Assembly (NCBI GenBank): GCA_032358165.1
Contig: JAALGY010000052.1
Location: 1,736,001-1,800,000, forward strand
Direction: 5' to 3'
Source: Diplosphaera chodatii
Taxonomy: Eukaryota; Chlorophyta; Trebouxiophyceae; Prasiolales; Stichococcaceae
DNA length: 64,000 nucleotides
Shown: positions 1-11,200 of the stretch, piece by piece
How positions within the stretch are numbered: position 1 is the stretch's first letter
Layout: every line of letters begins with the position of its first letter
Program-made: the position numbers and the translations under genes
The notes under the pieces: generated by a model
Databases searched by the model: none
Told to the model about the DNA's origin: nothing
Seen by the model: only the letters and a program-made list of their open reading frames with translations

Positions 1-2307
1 ATTTGCAAACCTTGTGCACGGCGCCAAATTCACCCTGGCCCACTTTGGCGCCAATCTCCAACGTGGAAGGGTCGACCTCCCAATCGGGCTGCAGCTCCTC
101 GTTGTCATACGATGTCTCCAGACTGCCGGCATACCTGCAGATGGAGATCATATATCAACACAGGAAGTGTGCACTACTTTAAGCCGGTGCAGCGCTCAGA
201 CTGCTTGCTCCGATCCAAGCTCTGCATGCAGCTCCCACGAAGCTCCCACGCCCGCTCTGCCAAGGTCGTCAGGCAGTTGCGCGGGCTCACCGCGAGAGCT
301 GCGTGGCCTGCAGGTCGATGAGGGCGCCGCTGGTGGCGCGCACCTTGCCGCCCGACGTCACCAGCAGGTTCACCACCTCCCCGTGATCCCCTCGCACCTG
401 TGCCGCGCCATCGTCGGGTGCTTGGCCGGCCCACAGGCTCACGGTTGCAAGCCAGCGTCAAGGTGGGGCAGTATTTCTACCACGAACACCTGTCCCTCCT
501 ATCCAACCTACGGCGCAGCTGCAAACATCCCGCTCTTGCGGACGCGGCAACGTGCAACGGCAGGGAGCAGCAGGGCGACCCACCGCATCCTCCAGCGGGG
601 TCCGCCCGAAGCGGTCGATGGGGTTGGGCTTCGCTCCCGCATCGTGCAGCAGCCACTGCACCACGGCGTAGCAGCCCTCTGCCGCCGCAAGGTGCCTGCA
701 ATGCGTACCACCTCCAATGTGCTGTGCATGCTTGATGGCGTCCTCAGTCCTGTCTTGCTAACTGAACAGCCCAAGCCAGGCCAAGGGTCTGCGACACCTG
801 GTACAACATGAGCATGACAACACGGACATGGGGTCTCTGTGTTCTCACAGAGGAGTTCTCCTGTCGTAGTCGCAGCAGGTACGGTCGGCGACGCTGATGT
901 CCCAGGTGTCGCAGATGACGCGGCAGCGCTCCGGGTCGCCCACACTCGCAAAGAACAGCAGCTCCATGGTCGCCTGCATGCGAGTTGCACGTAGTTACAG
1001 CATAGGCCGAGCAGACCCCAACAACCGTGTTGAGCTGCAAGCAACGCCTCCACAGGCTGGCAAGCGCGCACGGTCAGCTGACTGAAGCGAGCAACAAAAC
1101 GATGGCACGGTGTCATCGATGATAAGGAAAACGCCCAACCTGCCGACGGGCGGCCTTCTCGCCGTGCAGCGAGTGGCCGGCCTTCTCCAGGTCCCGCACC
1201 CCCGACTGCGGCACCGGGCCCACCGACGACTGCGAGTCCACCGACGCCTGCAGGGTTTCCCAGCAGTTTGCGCATTCGGTTTGCAACATGGCGCTCTTCA
1301 AGAGAGCACCACATACTGGCATCCATAGATGCCATCATTCGCAGCTCTTCCAGCTTGTTCGAGTATTGTTGCTGTGTGGAATCAGCCATGGGCTCACCTG
1401 TGTTAGTGAGTTGCGCCCCATGATGTCTGGGCGGCTGCCGCCAGGAGAGCCGCCTGGTGGGGAGCTGCCCTCTGGCGCTGCTGTGGACAGAGCGGCAAAT
1501 GGGGAGATGCGCGCCTGCATGCACGCACACCATGGTGAAAACCCGTCAACTGGCTACTTGGGCGATGCTGTGCATGACCATAGCAAGCTTGACCTGTGCT
1601 GGACCGCATCTGCACAACACCATGCGCACCGGCGGCGCTGGCATCTTCTCCAGGGTCTGGGCCATGTCCCTGATCTGCGTGGCGTCTGCTGCAAGCTGTG
1701 CGTTGACCAAGTCCTCGGGCGGCTGCACGGTGGCTGCCGCTGGCTGCTGTGCAGCCGCTTCGGCCTCCGCTCGGTCGCCCAGGGCCTCAACAAATGACAC
1801 TGCTGGTGCGGCCCCTGTGGCAGCGCCAGCAGCGCTGGGCCGTGGCTGCGAGGCCCTGTGCGCTGGGGACTGCCGGCTGGCGGCGCGCTGGGAGGTCACT
1901 GACCGGGTGCGCGGCTGCTGCGGCGTGCTCTGCAGCCGGCCGGGACCCTCATGTTGAGTGGTGCTTCTTGAGGAGCGACACTGTTCACGTCAGCATGTCG
2001 CGCAAGTACATGGAGCCTCGCACGCATGGAGCATGACAAAGTGCCGTGTGAATGAGCGCTGAATGGTCCCCGAAGAAGTCAAGCATCACACCTTGGCTGG
2101 TTCCATATCTATGGACTGCCGAGGAGGGTGCTGCCGGCCCTCAGGATGAGGCGGCTGAGCTGGCGACTGCGCGTTGGGCCGCGCCCCCTGCTCCTGCAGA
2201 CTGCCGTGCCGCGCTGCAGGCTCATTCGCTGCTGCTGAGGCTGCTGCTGCTGCTGCTGAGGTGTGCACAGGCGGCGCAGCGGCACCAGATGCTGCCGCCG
2301 CCGCCAT
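1..2307 (-). CDS. Ankyrin-repeat protein kinase, integrin-linked-kinase type (3' part beyond the window)
   Basis: Eight exons join in consistent phase: 2307-2092, 1980-1621, 1514-1398, 1247-1140, 973-849, 695-580, 390-291 and 134 to beyond base 1, giving about 420 residues before the edge. The first 270 residues are low-complexity (Ala, Gln, Pro, Ser), starting MAAAAASGAAAPP. Ankyrin repeats follow, with DYDRRTPLHLAAAEG and the next-repeat core DRFGRTPLEDAV. The last visible exon carries a kinase glycine loop, VGQGEFGAVHK. Ankyrin repeats directly ahead of a Raf/ILK-like kinase domain are the known architecture of plant and algal ILK-type kinases, presumed cytosolic signalling enzymes. The catalytic lysine, HRD and DFG motifs lie off the window, so activity cannot be judged. 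The acceptor before exon 390-291 is weak (GCGAG). The start is inferred from the first ATG of the alanine-rich exon. Confidence 0.8.
2228..2261. repeat. Short CTG/CAG microsatellite inside the kinase gene
   Basis: Nearly uninterrupted CTG triplets broken by GAG. On the minus strand they encode part of the alanine-rich N-terminus of the ankyrin kinase. Confidence 0.7.
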
Positions 2308-3504
2308 GCTGCATGTCAAGCACACGTTCACTTCTGTAACCTGATGCGACGGTGTTGACTCATGGAGCCGCGCCCATGTGTGGTGCTGTGTCAAGCTGGA
2401 CGCTACAAGTTCTGCATCACCGCAGAGCGGCAGCAGGTGTCCACAACCCAAGCTCACCTGAGATTTGCAGCCACACGCGGGTCTCGCAGTCTTCAACGCC
2501 TCAAATTGCACCTTCACGATCTGTCATCGGCTGTACAGGCGCACATCACCAGCCCATGACAGGTCTGCATCGCAACACGAAAACCCATGTGCTTGCCGGC
2601 AAACCAGCGTATACCGTTCACCGTGCACACTCGTGAATGCCTGCATGTCTGGGACAGCCTGCAGCACATCGCTGGGACTCTCGTGCAAGGATTTGGCGTG
2701 CTGCAGCCCTTCAATACCTGCTCGACGTTGGCCGCCTTGGTTAGTTTCAAAATTGCTGTGATGCCGGCGTGCAGCGGAAGCCGACGAGCGTGTGCTCGTC
2801 CTCAGCTGCCTGCGGGCCTCGTTGCAGCAAAGCTCATGCGCCGGTCCGCACCAGAGCTGCGACGGCAACCTGCGCCAGTTTATTGGAGGGGGCACTCGGC
2901 CACACAGTGCACGAAGCTACGCAGGGCGGATCGTGCCGAGCCTCCAAACAGCTGGGATGGTGCATGCGACTGTGCGACTCGGCTGTTATCCACTCGTGGT
3001 GCGGCGGGCGCACAATCGTCACGGCTTGCACGTGCAGCATGAGATCTTTGATGACTTTGCATAGCTCACACGTGCAACACTGATCATGTGCTTTGCAAGC
3101 ACCCTGGTGCGTGGTAGCAGTAGCATAAGAGGTGTCCCTGCGTGCAAACACGTGTAAGGGTGCTGTTCCACAGAGATCCCAGACGGACTGCCTATGGGCA
3201 GGAATTTGTGCATGCGCATTGTGTTGGGCTGGTCTGAGGGTTACAGCCTGATCACACCGCGCTTGAAGTCCTGGCGCTTTCATGCACTGGGGTCTCAATC
3301 TTCCGTGGAATGGAGGTGCTACGCAGGGAAGCGACTCCACCAATAGCGGCACAACTCGACGTGCCAATGGCGGATACAGAAGAGGCTGCACCTGGACACT
3401 CGGCAGGGCATGCAGGTGGTGCTTGAGCAAATGCGCTGGTGGTATCGAAGCCATGCTGAGTATGCCGCTGCTGTAGAGCATGCAACATCGGCAGACGGTG
3501 TAGA
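2308..3504. other. Intergenic, head-to-head between ankyrin kinase and TFIIIC6
   Basis: No gene resolved. A 60-codon minus-strand reading frame (3062-2880) and a short minus-strand segment ending at a stop near 2748 (with EDEHTLVGF) look weakly protein-like. I could not join them into a model or relate them to a family. 5' UTRs and promoters of the two flanking genes should lie here. Confidence 0.4.
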
Positions 3505-4069
3505 ATGTATGCAATGCCTGGCACAGGCGATGCACAGCCTCAAGAAGAAGAGGCGGTGTACGTGCTGCTGGAACTGGAGGATCTGCAGGCCAATGGGCAG
3601 GTGCTGCCTGGACAGACGATCGAGCTGTCGGTGCGCACCTGATTTATGATGCACACTCAGCTTCTATCTGTTGCGCTACCTATGGCACCGGGTGCCGACG
3701 AGAGGCATAGGTGCACCCACCATCTTTCATTTCATTTGCTGCCTGCTGACATTGCAACACGGTGGCTCATACTGTGCTACTGGTTCAGGTGCAGTTGCTG
3801 CAGAAGGGGTAAGCTAACATATCATTGGTCACATCGATGTGACATGCCTGCAGGGGCTGGACACCTTCGAACCTACGGTCAAACTTCCGAATGGCACTAC
3901 ATGCAGCGCAGCTTATGAGGAGACCATCGGCTCATGCATGCTGTTTGGGCTTTCCACCGACAGCACGGGAGCCAACAGCGGCGCAGATCCGGAACGTAAA
4001 CTGCAATACATCTATTCCACGGAGCAGCTGCTCAGAGCGCGACGGCCGCTGCCACAGAAGCCGCCATGA
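3505..4069 (+). CDS. GTF3C6: TFIIIC subunit 6 (tau55-like domain), RNA polymerase III factor
   Basis: Two exons, 3505-3630 and 3854-4069, joined in phase 0, give about 113 residues. The fold-defining stretches match the TFIIIC_sub6 family: an acidic run then VYVLLELEDL, a GLDTFEPTVKL strand, and AYEETIGSCMLF, equivalent to the human EYEDTLGTCVIF block. A closing QYIYSTEQLLRAR segment follows. The product should be a small nuclear subunit of TFIIIC, which recruits Pol III to tRNA and 5S genes. Two in-frame ATGs (3505 and 3514) could start it. The stop lies about 380 bases upstream of the next gene's predicted start on the same strand. This subunit evolves fast, so the call rests on the motif order rather than overall identity. 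Confidence 0.75.
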
Positions 4070-4448
4070 ATGCCAGGACATGAGAGAGCGCCATCCGAGC
4101 ACGGTGGCAAGGCCTGCGAGCTGACTGCCGTTGGCTTTGCAGGTAGATTCACAGACGATGGAGCTGTTGTCTCCTTGTCTGCCAGTCTGCTTCCTTGGAT
4201 TGCCGGAAGCATCAAGCCTACAGCCAAGCAGCTGGAAGCAAGAGATCTAATCGTCCCAGGGCGCCCCTCAACAGCGGGAGCACGCGCCTTTGCTCGGCAA
4301 GGGTTCTTCTCGAACCTCGTGCAAACCCACAGTGCGAGACAGCACGCATACGTAAATAGCAGGAGCCCAACTGAGTTGTCTGTCACACGCTATCTGTTGG
4401 CAGCACATGCCTCTCGCAGCGGCGGCACATGTGAAACCTACGTCAACA

Positions 4449-5948
4449 TGACCATGGACGCCGTGATAGGCCTGGGCAAAGCCGGCACGGAGATCGTCAG
4501 GCAGCTACTTGCGTCAGGCAGCAGCGTGCGAGGCGTCGACTTTGTGGATCCGGCCAACAGGCGTGAGGCCTTTGGGGATGTGCCGGGTGGCGCGCAGTTA
4601 GAGCTACTGCAGGTGCGCACTGTCTTGCACAAACAATTACGCTGCATGTTCGCGCACTATATGAGCTCAATCGATCTGGTCTGCATGTACGTGTCACGTG
4701 CCCTTACCATCTGCTCGCAGGGCGATGCGACGGATGCACAGTCGATGGCGACATGCCTCGAGGGCGTCAGCCGGGTGGTGCTCGCCTTCCAGGGCAAAAG
4801 CTACTTCAGTGCCGGCCGAGTGGACGAAGGGGTGATTGCAGCATGGCAATTCGACATGCTGCATGCTTCTCTGACTGACACCCTGCGCCCCACATGCTGA
4901 CCGCAGTTGTAAGGCATGTTGTGCAGGGCATCAAGGTCGTTGCAGCGGCGGCAAAGCAAGCTGGCGTCACTCGCATCGTGCTCCTTTCGTCCCTGCTGGT
5001 CACGGACAGGCACAGGTACCTGAGTGTTGGCAGAGGGCACATGCTGTGAACACAAGGCCAGCTGCTGCCAACCACGCTTCAGTCTGCAAGAGTATGCGCC
5101 CCAAACCTGACCAGCATGCTGCCCTACCCAGGCGGCACCCGCTGCGCATCATGCTGAACAACGTGCGGCGGGGTATGATGGATCGGAAGCGCGACGGCGA
5201 GGAGCACCTGCGCCGCAGCGGCGTCCCCTACTGCATCGTGCGGCCTGGCCGCTTCGTAGACAAGCCCGCCGGCGCAGCGGCGAAGCTGAAGACAGGCAGA
5301 CTTCCAGCCTTTCTGACCTGACCGGACTATGCCACCCATCCGCCTGCCCCAATCATGTATCACTTCTGTCGGCAAAGCACCGGAGGAGGCTGGCACCATG
5401 CAGGCCAGCTGAGGAGGCATCAAGCGCAGCACCGACGTGTGATGCAGTATCCCGCCTTGCGCAGGCCAGGGCGACACGCTAAGCGGCAGCATCTCGCCGG
5501 TTGATGTCGCCACCGTCTGCATCTGTGCGCTTCACGACCCAGAAGCTGACGGCGTCACCTTCGAGGTGATAGACGAGTGGGCAAAGGCACCGGATGAGAA
5601 ACCTGCAGGTACTCTCGAGTTGCATGGCTCTTCCTTTCTGCACTACTACATTGTGGTTGCTGCTCACGCTGAGGGGCCAACAATCAGCAGGGTGGTTCAC
5701 CGTCAACGTTGAAGACTGTTGCATTGTAGCTTGGTTAGCAGCTGCCTTGTCATAGCTGTGTGACGCTGCACCCAAACCTCCTCAAGTCGGCCCTCAGTGC
5801 TTCCACAGATGCTGATGCAAGTCCGGCAGCGGCAGGCGCAAGCGGCTCAGAAGCGAGGCTCAGCGTGCAGCAGCAGGTCCAGGGGTTGTTCAAGGAGCTC
5901 AAAGCTGATGCACCTGCCACGAACATCCTGTCAGCATACGGCATGTGA
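4449..5948 (+). CDS. NmrA-like / atypical short-chain dehydrogenase, NAD(P)-binding
   Basis: Six exons in phase: 4449-4613, 4721-4831, 4927-5015, 5132-5295, 5465-5608 and 5809-5948. The N-terminus carries a Rossmann dinucleotide-binding turn, IGLGKAGTEIVRQLL. Then come a DATD segment, the strand TRIVLLSSL, an extended-SDR helix with EEHLRRSGVPYCIVRPG, and a C-terminal DVATVCICAL helix, as in plant NAD(P)-binding Rossmann proteins (often plastid). Substrate unknown. The fourth intron must use a GC donor (GCAGAC at 5296), because only that restores the conserved KTGQGDTLSG. The true N-terminus may lie further upstream: frame 1 stays open back to 4070 and could encode a transit peptide, but I see no clear first exon. 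Confidence 0.8.
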
Positions 5949-6650
5949 TGAGGCACAGCACAGCTGGCGCGCCATGCTCAGAGCCGTCAGCAGCGCAGCA
6001 CCACACGCCATGCAGGGTGGATCGGAGTGGATACTGTTCACACAAACAGTCACCCAGCTCACATGATGCCAGCAGGCTTTGGCAGTGCAGGGTGAAGTAA
6101 TTAGGGTTGAGGCAGGTACAACGCAGCCATTCCCTTTCTCCGTTTCTCGGTTCCCAAGGTCTTCAAAGCTGGCGTCCCAGTCATCAGACGATCTTGGGGC
6201 GCCAGCTTCGGACCAGAGCGCCCACACAGGCATTTGCAGCTTGCATAGTGGTTTCGGTTCTGCAGGAGGCTGTTTGCATGTGCGTCATCCTGCTCTGTTG
6301 AATTGAATCTTTGCATGTGGTGATCACTGCAGTCGATCCAGTCCATTTGCAAGTCCGGCAACACGATTTTGGCATCGTTAGCCGGATCTAGTGTGTATGT
6401 GCGGCTGTACAGCAGAGTGCACTTGAGTGTGCCGACTGCAGTCAGTACTGTTGTATCAAAGGTTTGCTCCGCCGCATCTGTGCATGTGTTCATGCACATG
6501 CACAACTGGGATCTGTGACTGGGCAGCCTGATCAGATCCAATCCTCAGATCACTGAACAGTCGCAGCATGAGCTGGCAGTCTTGGACGGTTGGAAATGAC
6601 GTGCGGCGGCAGATACAGGAGTCTGAAAGCAAGGGTGCGGCACCTGCTAC
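5949..6650. other. Intergenic or upstream exons of the next gene
   Basis: No reading frame here shows recognisable domains or clean splice phase. It may hold 5' UTR and N-terminal exons of the unrecognised gene that follows. Confidence 0.4.
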
Positions 6651-7901
6651 ATGTGCCTGAAATCGAATGCGGCGGTCAAACATGTGGCGGAACTTGGTGC
6701 TGCGTACAACGCAGGTCACTCCGCTGGTAAGCACTTCGTCAGGCAGAACAGACGGAAAGACAAAGTTTGGTTCAGCGGCGCACTGCAGGCAAGGCGCTGC
6801 AGCTGGCATGCCAAGCAATTTCTGAGCATGCAGGCCTGCCAAGCGTCAACATCAATGCAGGCATCAGCATGGCGCATCATACCGCAAGTGAGCATCACAA
6901 CTGAACTCTGTGCAGCGTTGCGCAGGAGATAGAGGGACAGGTGCAGGGCATGCACCTGCCAGAATCAGTTGAAAAGGCCTGGAAGGACGTTGAGCACGAC
7001 CTCAGCGACAACCCTGTATCGAAGGGCGTGGAGAGCCTGCAGAAAATCACAGACCCATCGGTGGGGGTACCAACTGGCCGCCACAGTCTGTCGTGCCGAC
7101 AAGCAGCAGACATTTAAGGATGTGCCTGTCAGAGATCAAGGATGACCAGCGGTTTGTATCTTGATGCAGAGCTGGATCACGGACTACCTGAAGGGCAACC
7201 TGCCACAGGTGCACATGATCACTCTCATGTTTTGCAGTTGCTGGCCGCCGTTACCACACCCCGCATGCTGTTGCTCATTGCATTACTCGAGCGTGTGCGC
7301 TGCAGGCGGCTCTGCGGGCGTCCATCTCGTGTGCGGTGTTTCACGAGGGTGAGTCCAGGCAATTTCTACGTTGATCAGATCCTCTTGCACTTGAGCATCC
7401 TGCTGTCGCCTCAGTGCTTACTCTGCATGATGGGCGAAATGTCGGCAAGTGCCTAACGCAATGGTCCCATGACATGCAGTGAAGCAGCGAGCCATAAAGC
7501 GGGGAATGCGGAGAGTAGCGGAGCGGTACCCTGACTACGAGAAAGTGCAGCATGTGACTGACTATGCTTGTGACATCATGCTGCCGACAGCATTGTACGG
7601 TGAGCTTTGCTGCACACACCATTATTATAGCTGCTCAGATGTCAGTCTCGGATCACTGCCAGCTGCAGTTGAAGACGCTGTGGAGGCGGGGATGTTCGCC
7701 TTGGATTGCCTCCCTGTCTGCAGCAAGATCAGGGCGATAATGGTGCAGTGTACTGTAGGACGTTCTATAGTCGTCTGGTGGATCATGGCATGGCATGCCT
7801 GCTTCGCAGGCCCCTTCTTCCTGTTCCTGGTGGGCAGGGGACGGGAGTGGGTGGTTGGCAGCACATTGAGCGCCATTGGGTTCAAGGGCGATGACCAATG
7901 A
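6651..7901 (+). CDS. Unrecognised multi-exon protein
   Basis: I do not recognise this protein. The exons I can support are 6926-7060 (rich in charged helix, with ESVEKAWKDVEHDLSDNP), 7170-7208 (SWITDYLKGNLPQ), 7306-7348, 7480-7599 (VKQRAIKRGMRRVAERYPDY then a DYACDIMLPTALYG stretch) and 7669 to the stop at 7901. The last three join in consistent phase. The final exon ends in a hydrophobic run, possibly a membrane segment, unless an unrecognised intron removes it. Exons before 6926 (candidates near 6651 and 6834) and the link between 7060 and 7170 are unresolved, so the start is a placeholder. It is convergent with the CC2D2A-like gene. Confidence 0.45.
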
Positions 7902-8225
7902 GCATAGGGCTCGAAACGGAAGCAATACGTTGCTTGTGGGGTTTTGATACTCAGCGCAAGGCTCATTACAATGCGCTGATCGTGCACTGTGATACTCAGG
8001 GTCAAAAGCAGTCATTACTATCAATGTCAGGGTGGTTTACACCCGCAAATCGCGGGTGAGGGAATAGCCTCGCACTGAGGAGCATTGTGGTGCGCTCTTT
8101 GCGGTGCTTCAGTGCTTTCGGGGGTTTTGCAGCCATTCAGAGTCGTACGTCCGGTTTGAGAAGAGAAGATTGCCCTTGGTCCAGGCCTAAATCGTTCTAA
8201 ACTTTCTGGTTTGGACACGACACAC
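7902..8225. other. Convergent intergenic stretch
   Basis: Lies between the stop codons of two convergent genes and should hold both 3' UTRs. Nothing else seen. Confidence 0.5.
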
Positions 8226-11200
8226 TCAAGCTGGCTCAAGCACGGCAACGTAGAGCCAGGCACAGCACGCAACTGCCGAGCCCGTGCGCTCCACCAAGCA
8301 AGCTGCAGCTGTAACTTCTGCCCCTCCCTGCTCGTCTTGCTGCTGCCTGCTCTCCGGCACAGCTGCCAGCTGCAGCGGCCGAGCTCTGTCAGGCAGCCCA
8401 GTCCGCTGCAGAGCCGCCACTATGTTGGTGTCAAAGTCGTCCGAAAATGGCACCGCCAACAGCGATGCGTGGGCGTGCAGGGGCCGCAAGCGTGCATGTA
8501 CCTCCTGCACAGAGCAGCACTGCCGAGTTGCACTGCAGCGGTCGAAGGCTGCAAGTGCAGGTGCGGTGCCTCTTGCCCCATTGGCCATGCCATCTAACAG
8601 TAGCTAAGGGACTGTGGCGTGCCCCCAGGACACTCGACACGGTATGCTGGGCACCCTCCCAGCTGCAGGTGCACACCTCAGCATGCAGTGCCTCCAGGCG
8701 CCTGGCCGCCGCAAGGCGCCCGTCTCCATCACCGCTTCCAGCTGCCGCCTCGGACACCGCAGCCTGCAGCTGGGACCCCATGGCCTGCACACATCAAAGT
8801 GGTCACGACAGAGTGGCAGCAGCCTACAACGCCGAGCAAGCAACGGGCATCAGGTGACACTCTGTGTGATGCCAGCAAGCCTGTTACCATGCGTTCGTAT
8901 GTCAACGACGAAAGTGGCGCAGGGACAGCCCACCTGCAGCGCGCTGCGGAGCACGGCCTGCAGCCCAGTGGACGGCGCGCTGCTGTTCGGCAGCAGCTGG
9001 CCGCAGGTGGTGCAGGCGCCGCCATGCAGGGCCGCCACCGCAACCGCCTCGGCCCGCTGCTCCAGGGCAGCATAGAAGTCGTCGCCCAGCTCCCGCCAGC
9101 TGCACGTCAGGCCACCGCGGGAACTTCGTGAGAAGCAGGTGGAGCAGCAGAGAGGTCCACCAGATGTAAAGAGTCATCAGTCTTGGCTTGCTCACAATCT
9201 GCTGATTGCCAGCAGTCAGCAAATCAACATGCACAGGCGAGGCCGCTGACGCAGCTGGCCACGACCACCTGAGCAGCGGCTGCAGCGTGCCAAGGGGCCT
9301 CGGCAGCAGACTGTCAGCACCGAAGAAGGGTTGCCATGCGGCTGCATCGTGAAGCTGCCAGTCCACTGTCCATGGAGCATCCGCTTTCTGGATGTTCACC
9401 CACATGTTGGTCTGGCTAACGATCATGTGCACCTGTACAAGTATAACCCTGATACGTAGGCCACCAACACGAAGTGGCCTACCATATCATGCACACCAAG
9501 CCTTGTGCATCTTCTGCACAATTTGGAGGGTTTCAGCATGTCCAGCTGTGGTACCTCACGCAGGGCGCAGGTGACGTCTGCGACGCCGGAAGACCGGCCT
9601 GTCAGCGGGTCCCACAGCTGCAGAGCTGCCGACTGTAGCTGCTCACGGTACCGGTGTGGTGCGCCAGCAGGCGGTGGCGACTGCCGAGCGGCTGAGGGGG
9701 CTGGGCGGTGGCGTGTCAGCACCCACACCGCCCCAGGGCCGGAGAGAGCCGTGCCCAAAATGAGGTACGCCTGCAATACGAGTATGCCCTTGCACATCGT
9801 TGTTCAAGGTGGCCAAGATGTGTGCCGGTTGTGGCTATTGACGAGCTGTTTGGGCGTTGCCGCTTGCAATGCAACCTGCCATCAACAGCAGACTGCATCT
9901 GCATGGAGCTGTTGACGAGCCACGACTGCTTCCGAGCAGACTTTGTTTGCATGCACAGCAAATTCCATGCCCTGCGTCACGCACCTCGACTCCGGCATGC
10001 AGGAAGAGGCCGGCCAGCAGAGCAGCCCGGGACGCTGCGCTGATGGCGCCCACCGCCAGCGCAGCCGCAGCGGCGGCCCAGGCGCCGGTGCACGCCACAT
10101 GTGGCGCCCTGCAGCCGGGTTGCGTGATGTTGGTTCGCAGGGCTCGGCAGCTGCATGACAGGCCCCATCTTGCAGACTGTGACAGAGGCAAGCCACATCA
10201 ATTGCTCCGTGTTGCGCACACATGGGTGCAGAGCACAGAGCTGCGGGCAAGTGCGAAGCATACCAGTGATTTAGGGCTGGAATAAGAGCGATGAGGCGCG
10301 CCAACTGCGCCAGCTGCCGGTGCATGCTACCTCCTGCTGCCTGGGAGGCTGCATCGTTCAGTGCGGCAGGTGCACCTGCCGTGGACCCCGTGGCGTCTGG
10401 CGCTGCAGCAGGCTCGGGTTCGTAACCGGGCGGCGGCGGCAGCGGTGCCAGCCACCGTGGCAGCAGCCAGGACGCGCCGTCTGCTGGGTCCACTGCCAGG
10501 CCAAAGATGTCCCGCCGCCGACACTGCTGAGGGGCGCGGGCGGCAGCAACCCAACTGCAGGTGCACAGCTCCGACTTTAGTGCCAGTGTACATGGAATGG
10601 GCAATCTGACACATGGCACTCATGCTGTTGGGTCGCTTTGCCGTGGGCATGATGCCTCAGCTGCCGGAACATCATGGCTGCCAGAGTCAGGACCGTGAAT
10701 GACGCTCACTCTGCGCAGCGCTGCTGCACGTCTGGCGCCTCGCCACTGCGTCTGGCGGGCAGCGGCCGGGGCACAGCCGGCGGCGGCGGCTCTTGGCGCG
10801 GGTGCAGCGCCACTGACAAAATGAGGTGCGGCGCTGATGCAGCGCATACATAGCCTGGCATCAGCGGCGGCACGTCCAGCTGTGCAGACACGGTGCACAA
10901 AAGCAGGTCAATCTGGTGTGCAACGTGCACTGTGCAGGTCACACTCATGCCGTCCGTGTGCACATGCATTTGCATCTGCAGGCAACGCATCCCACATGTT
11001 GCCCTCTGGGCTTGTCACCTCTTGTGCATAGTAAGCCAAACAAGCAGAGAGCTGTCTGCCTGCTCTGGCGCATCCATCACACCTGGAAGCAGCCCTGAAC
11101 GGCCTGCAGCGCCTGCACTGCTTTCGCCGCCACGCACATACGGCCCAGCAGCCGCCGGCTGCCACCCGGCAGTCTGTCGAACACGCTGAGCACTGCAACC

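Noticed and set aside
508..1533. Long minus-strand open frame of 341 codons
   Set aside because: It reads through several introns of the ankyrin kinase. The spliced exons in other frames give conserved ankyrin motifs and close in phase; this frame does not.
4070..4448. Open frame continuous with the start of the NmrA-like gene
   Set aside because: It could be an N-terminal extension, but it shows no convincing transit peptide or conserved segment, so I did not include it in the gene.
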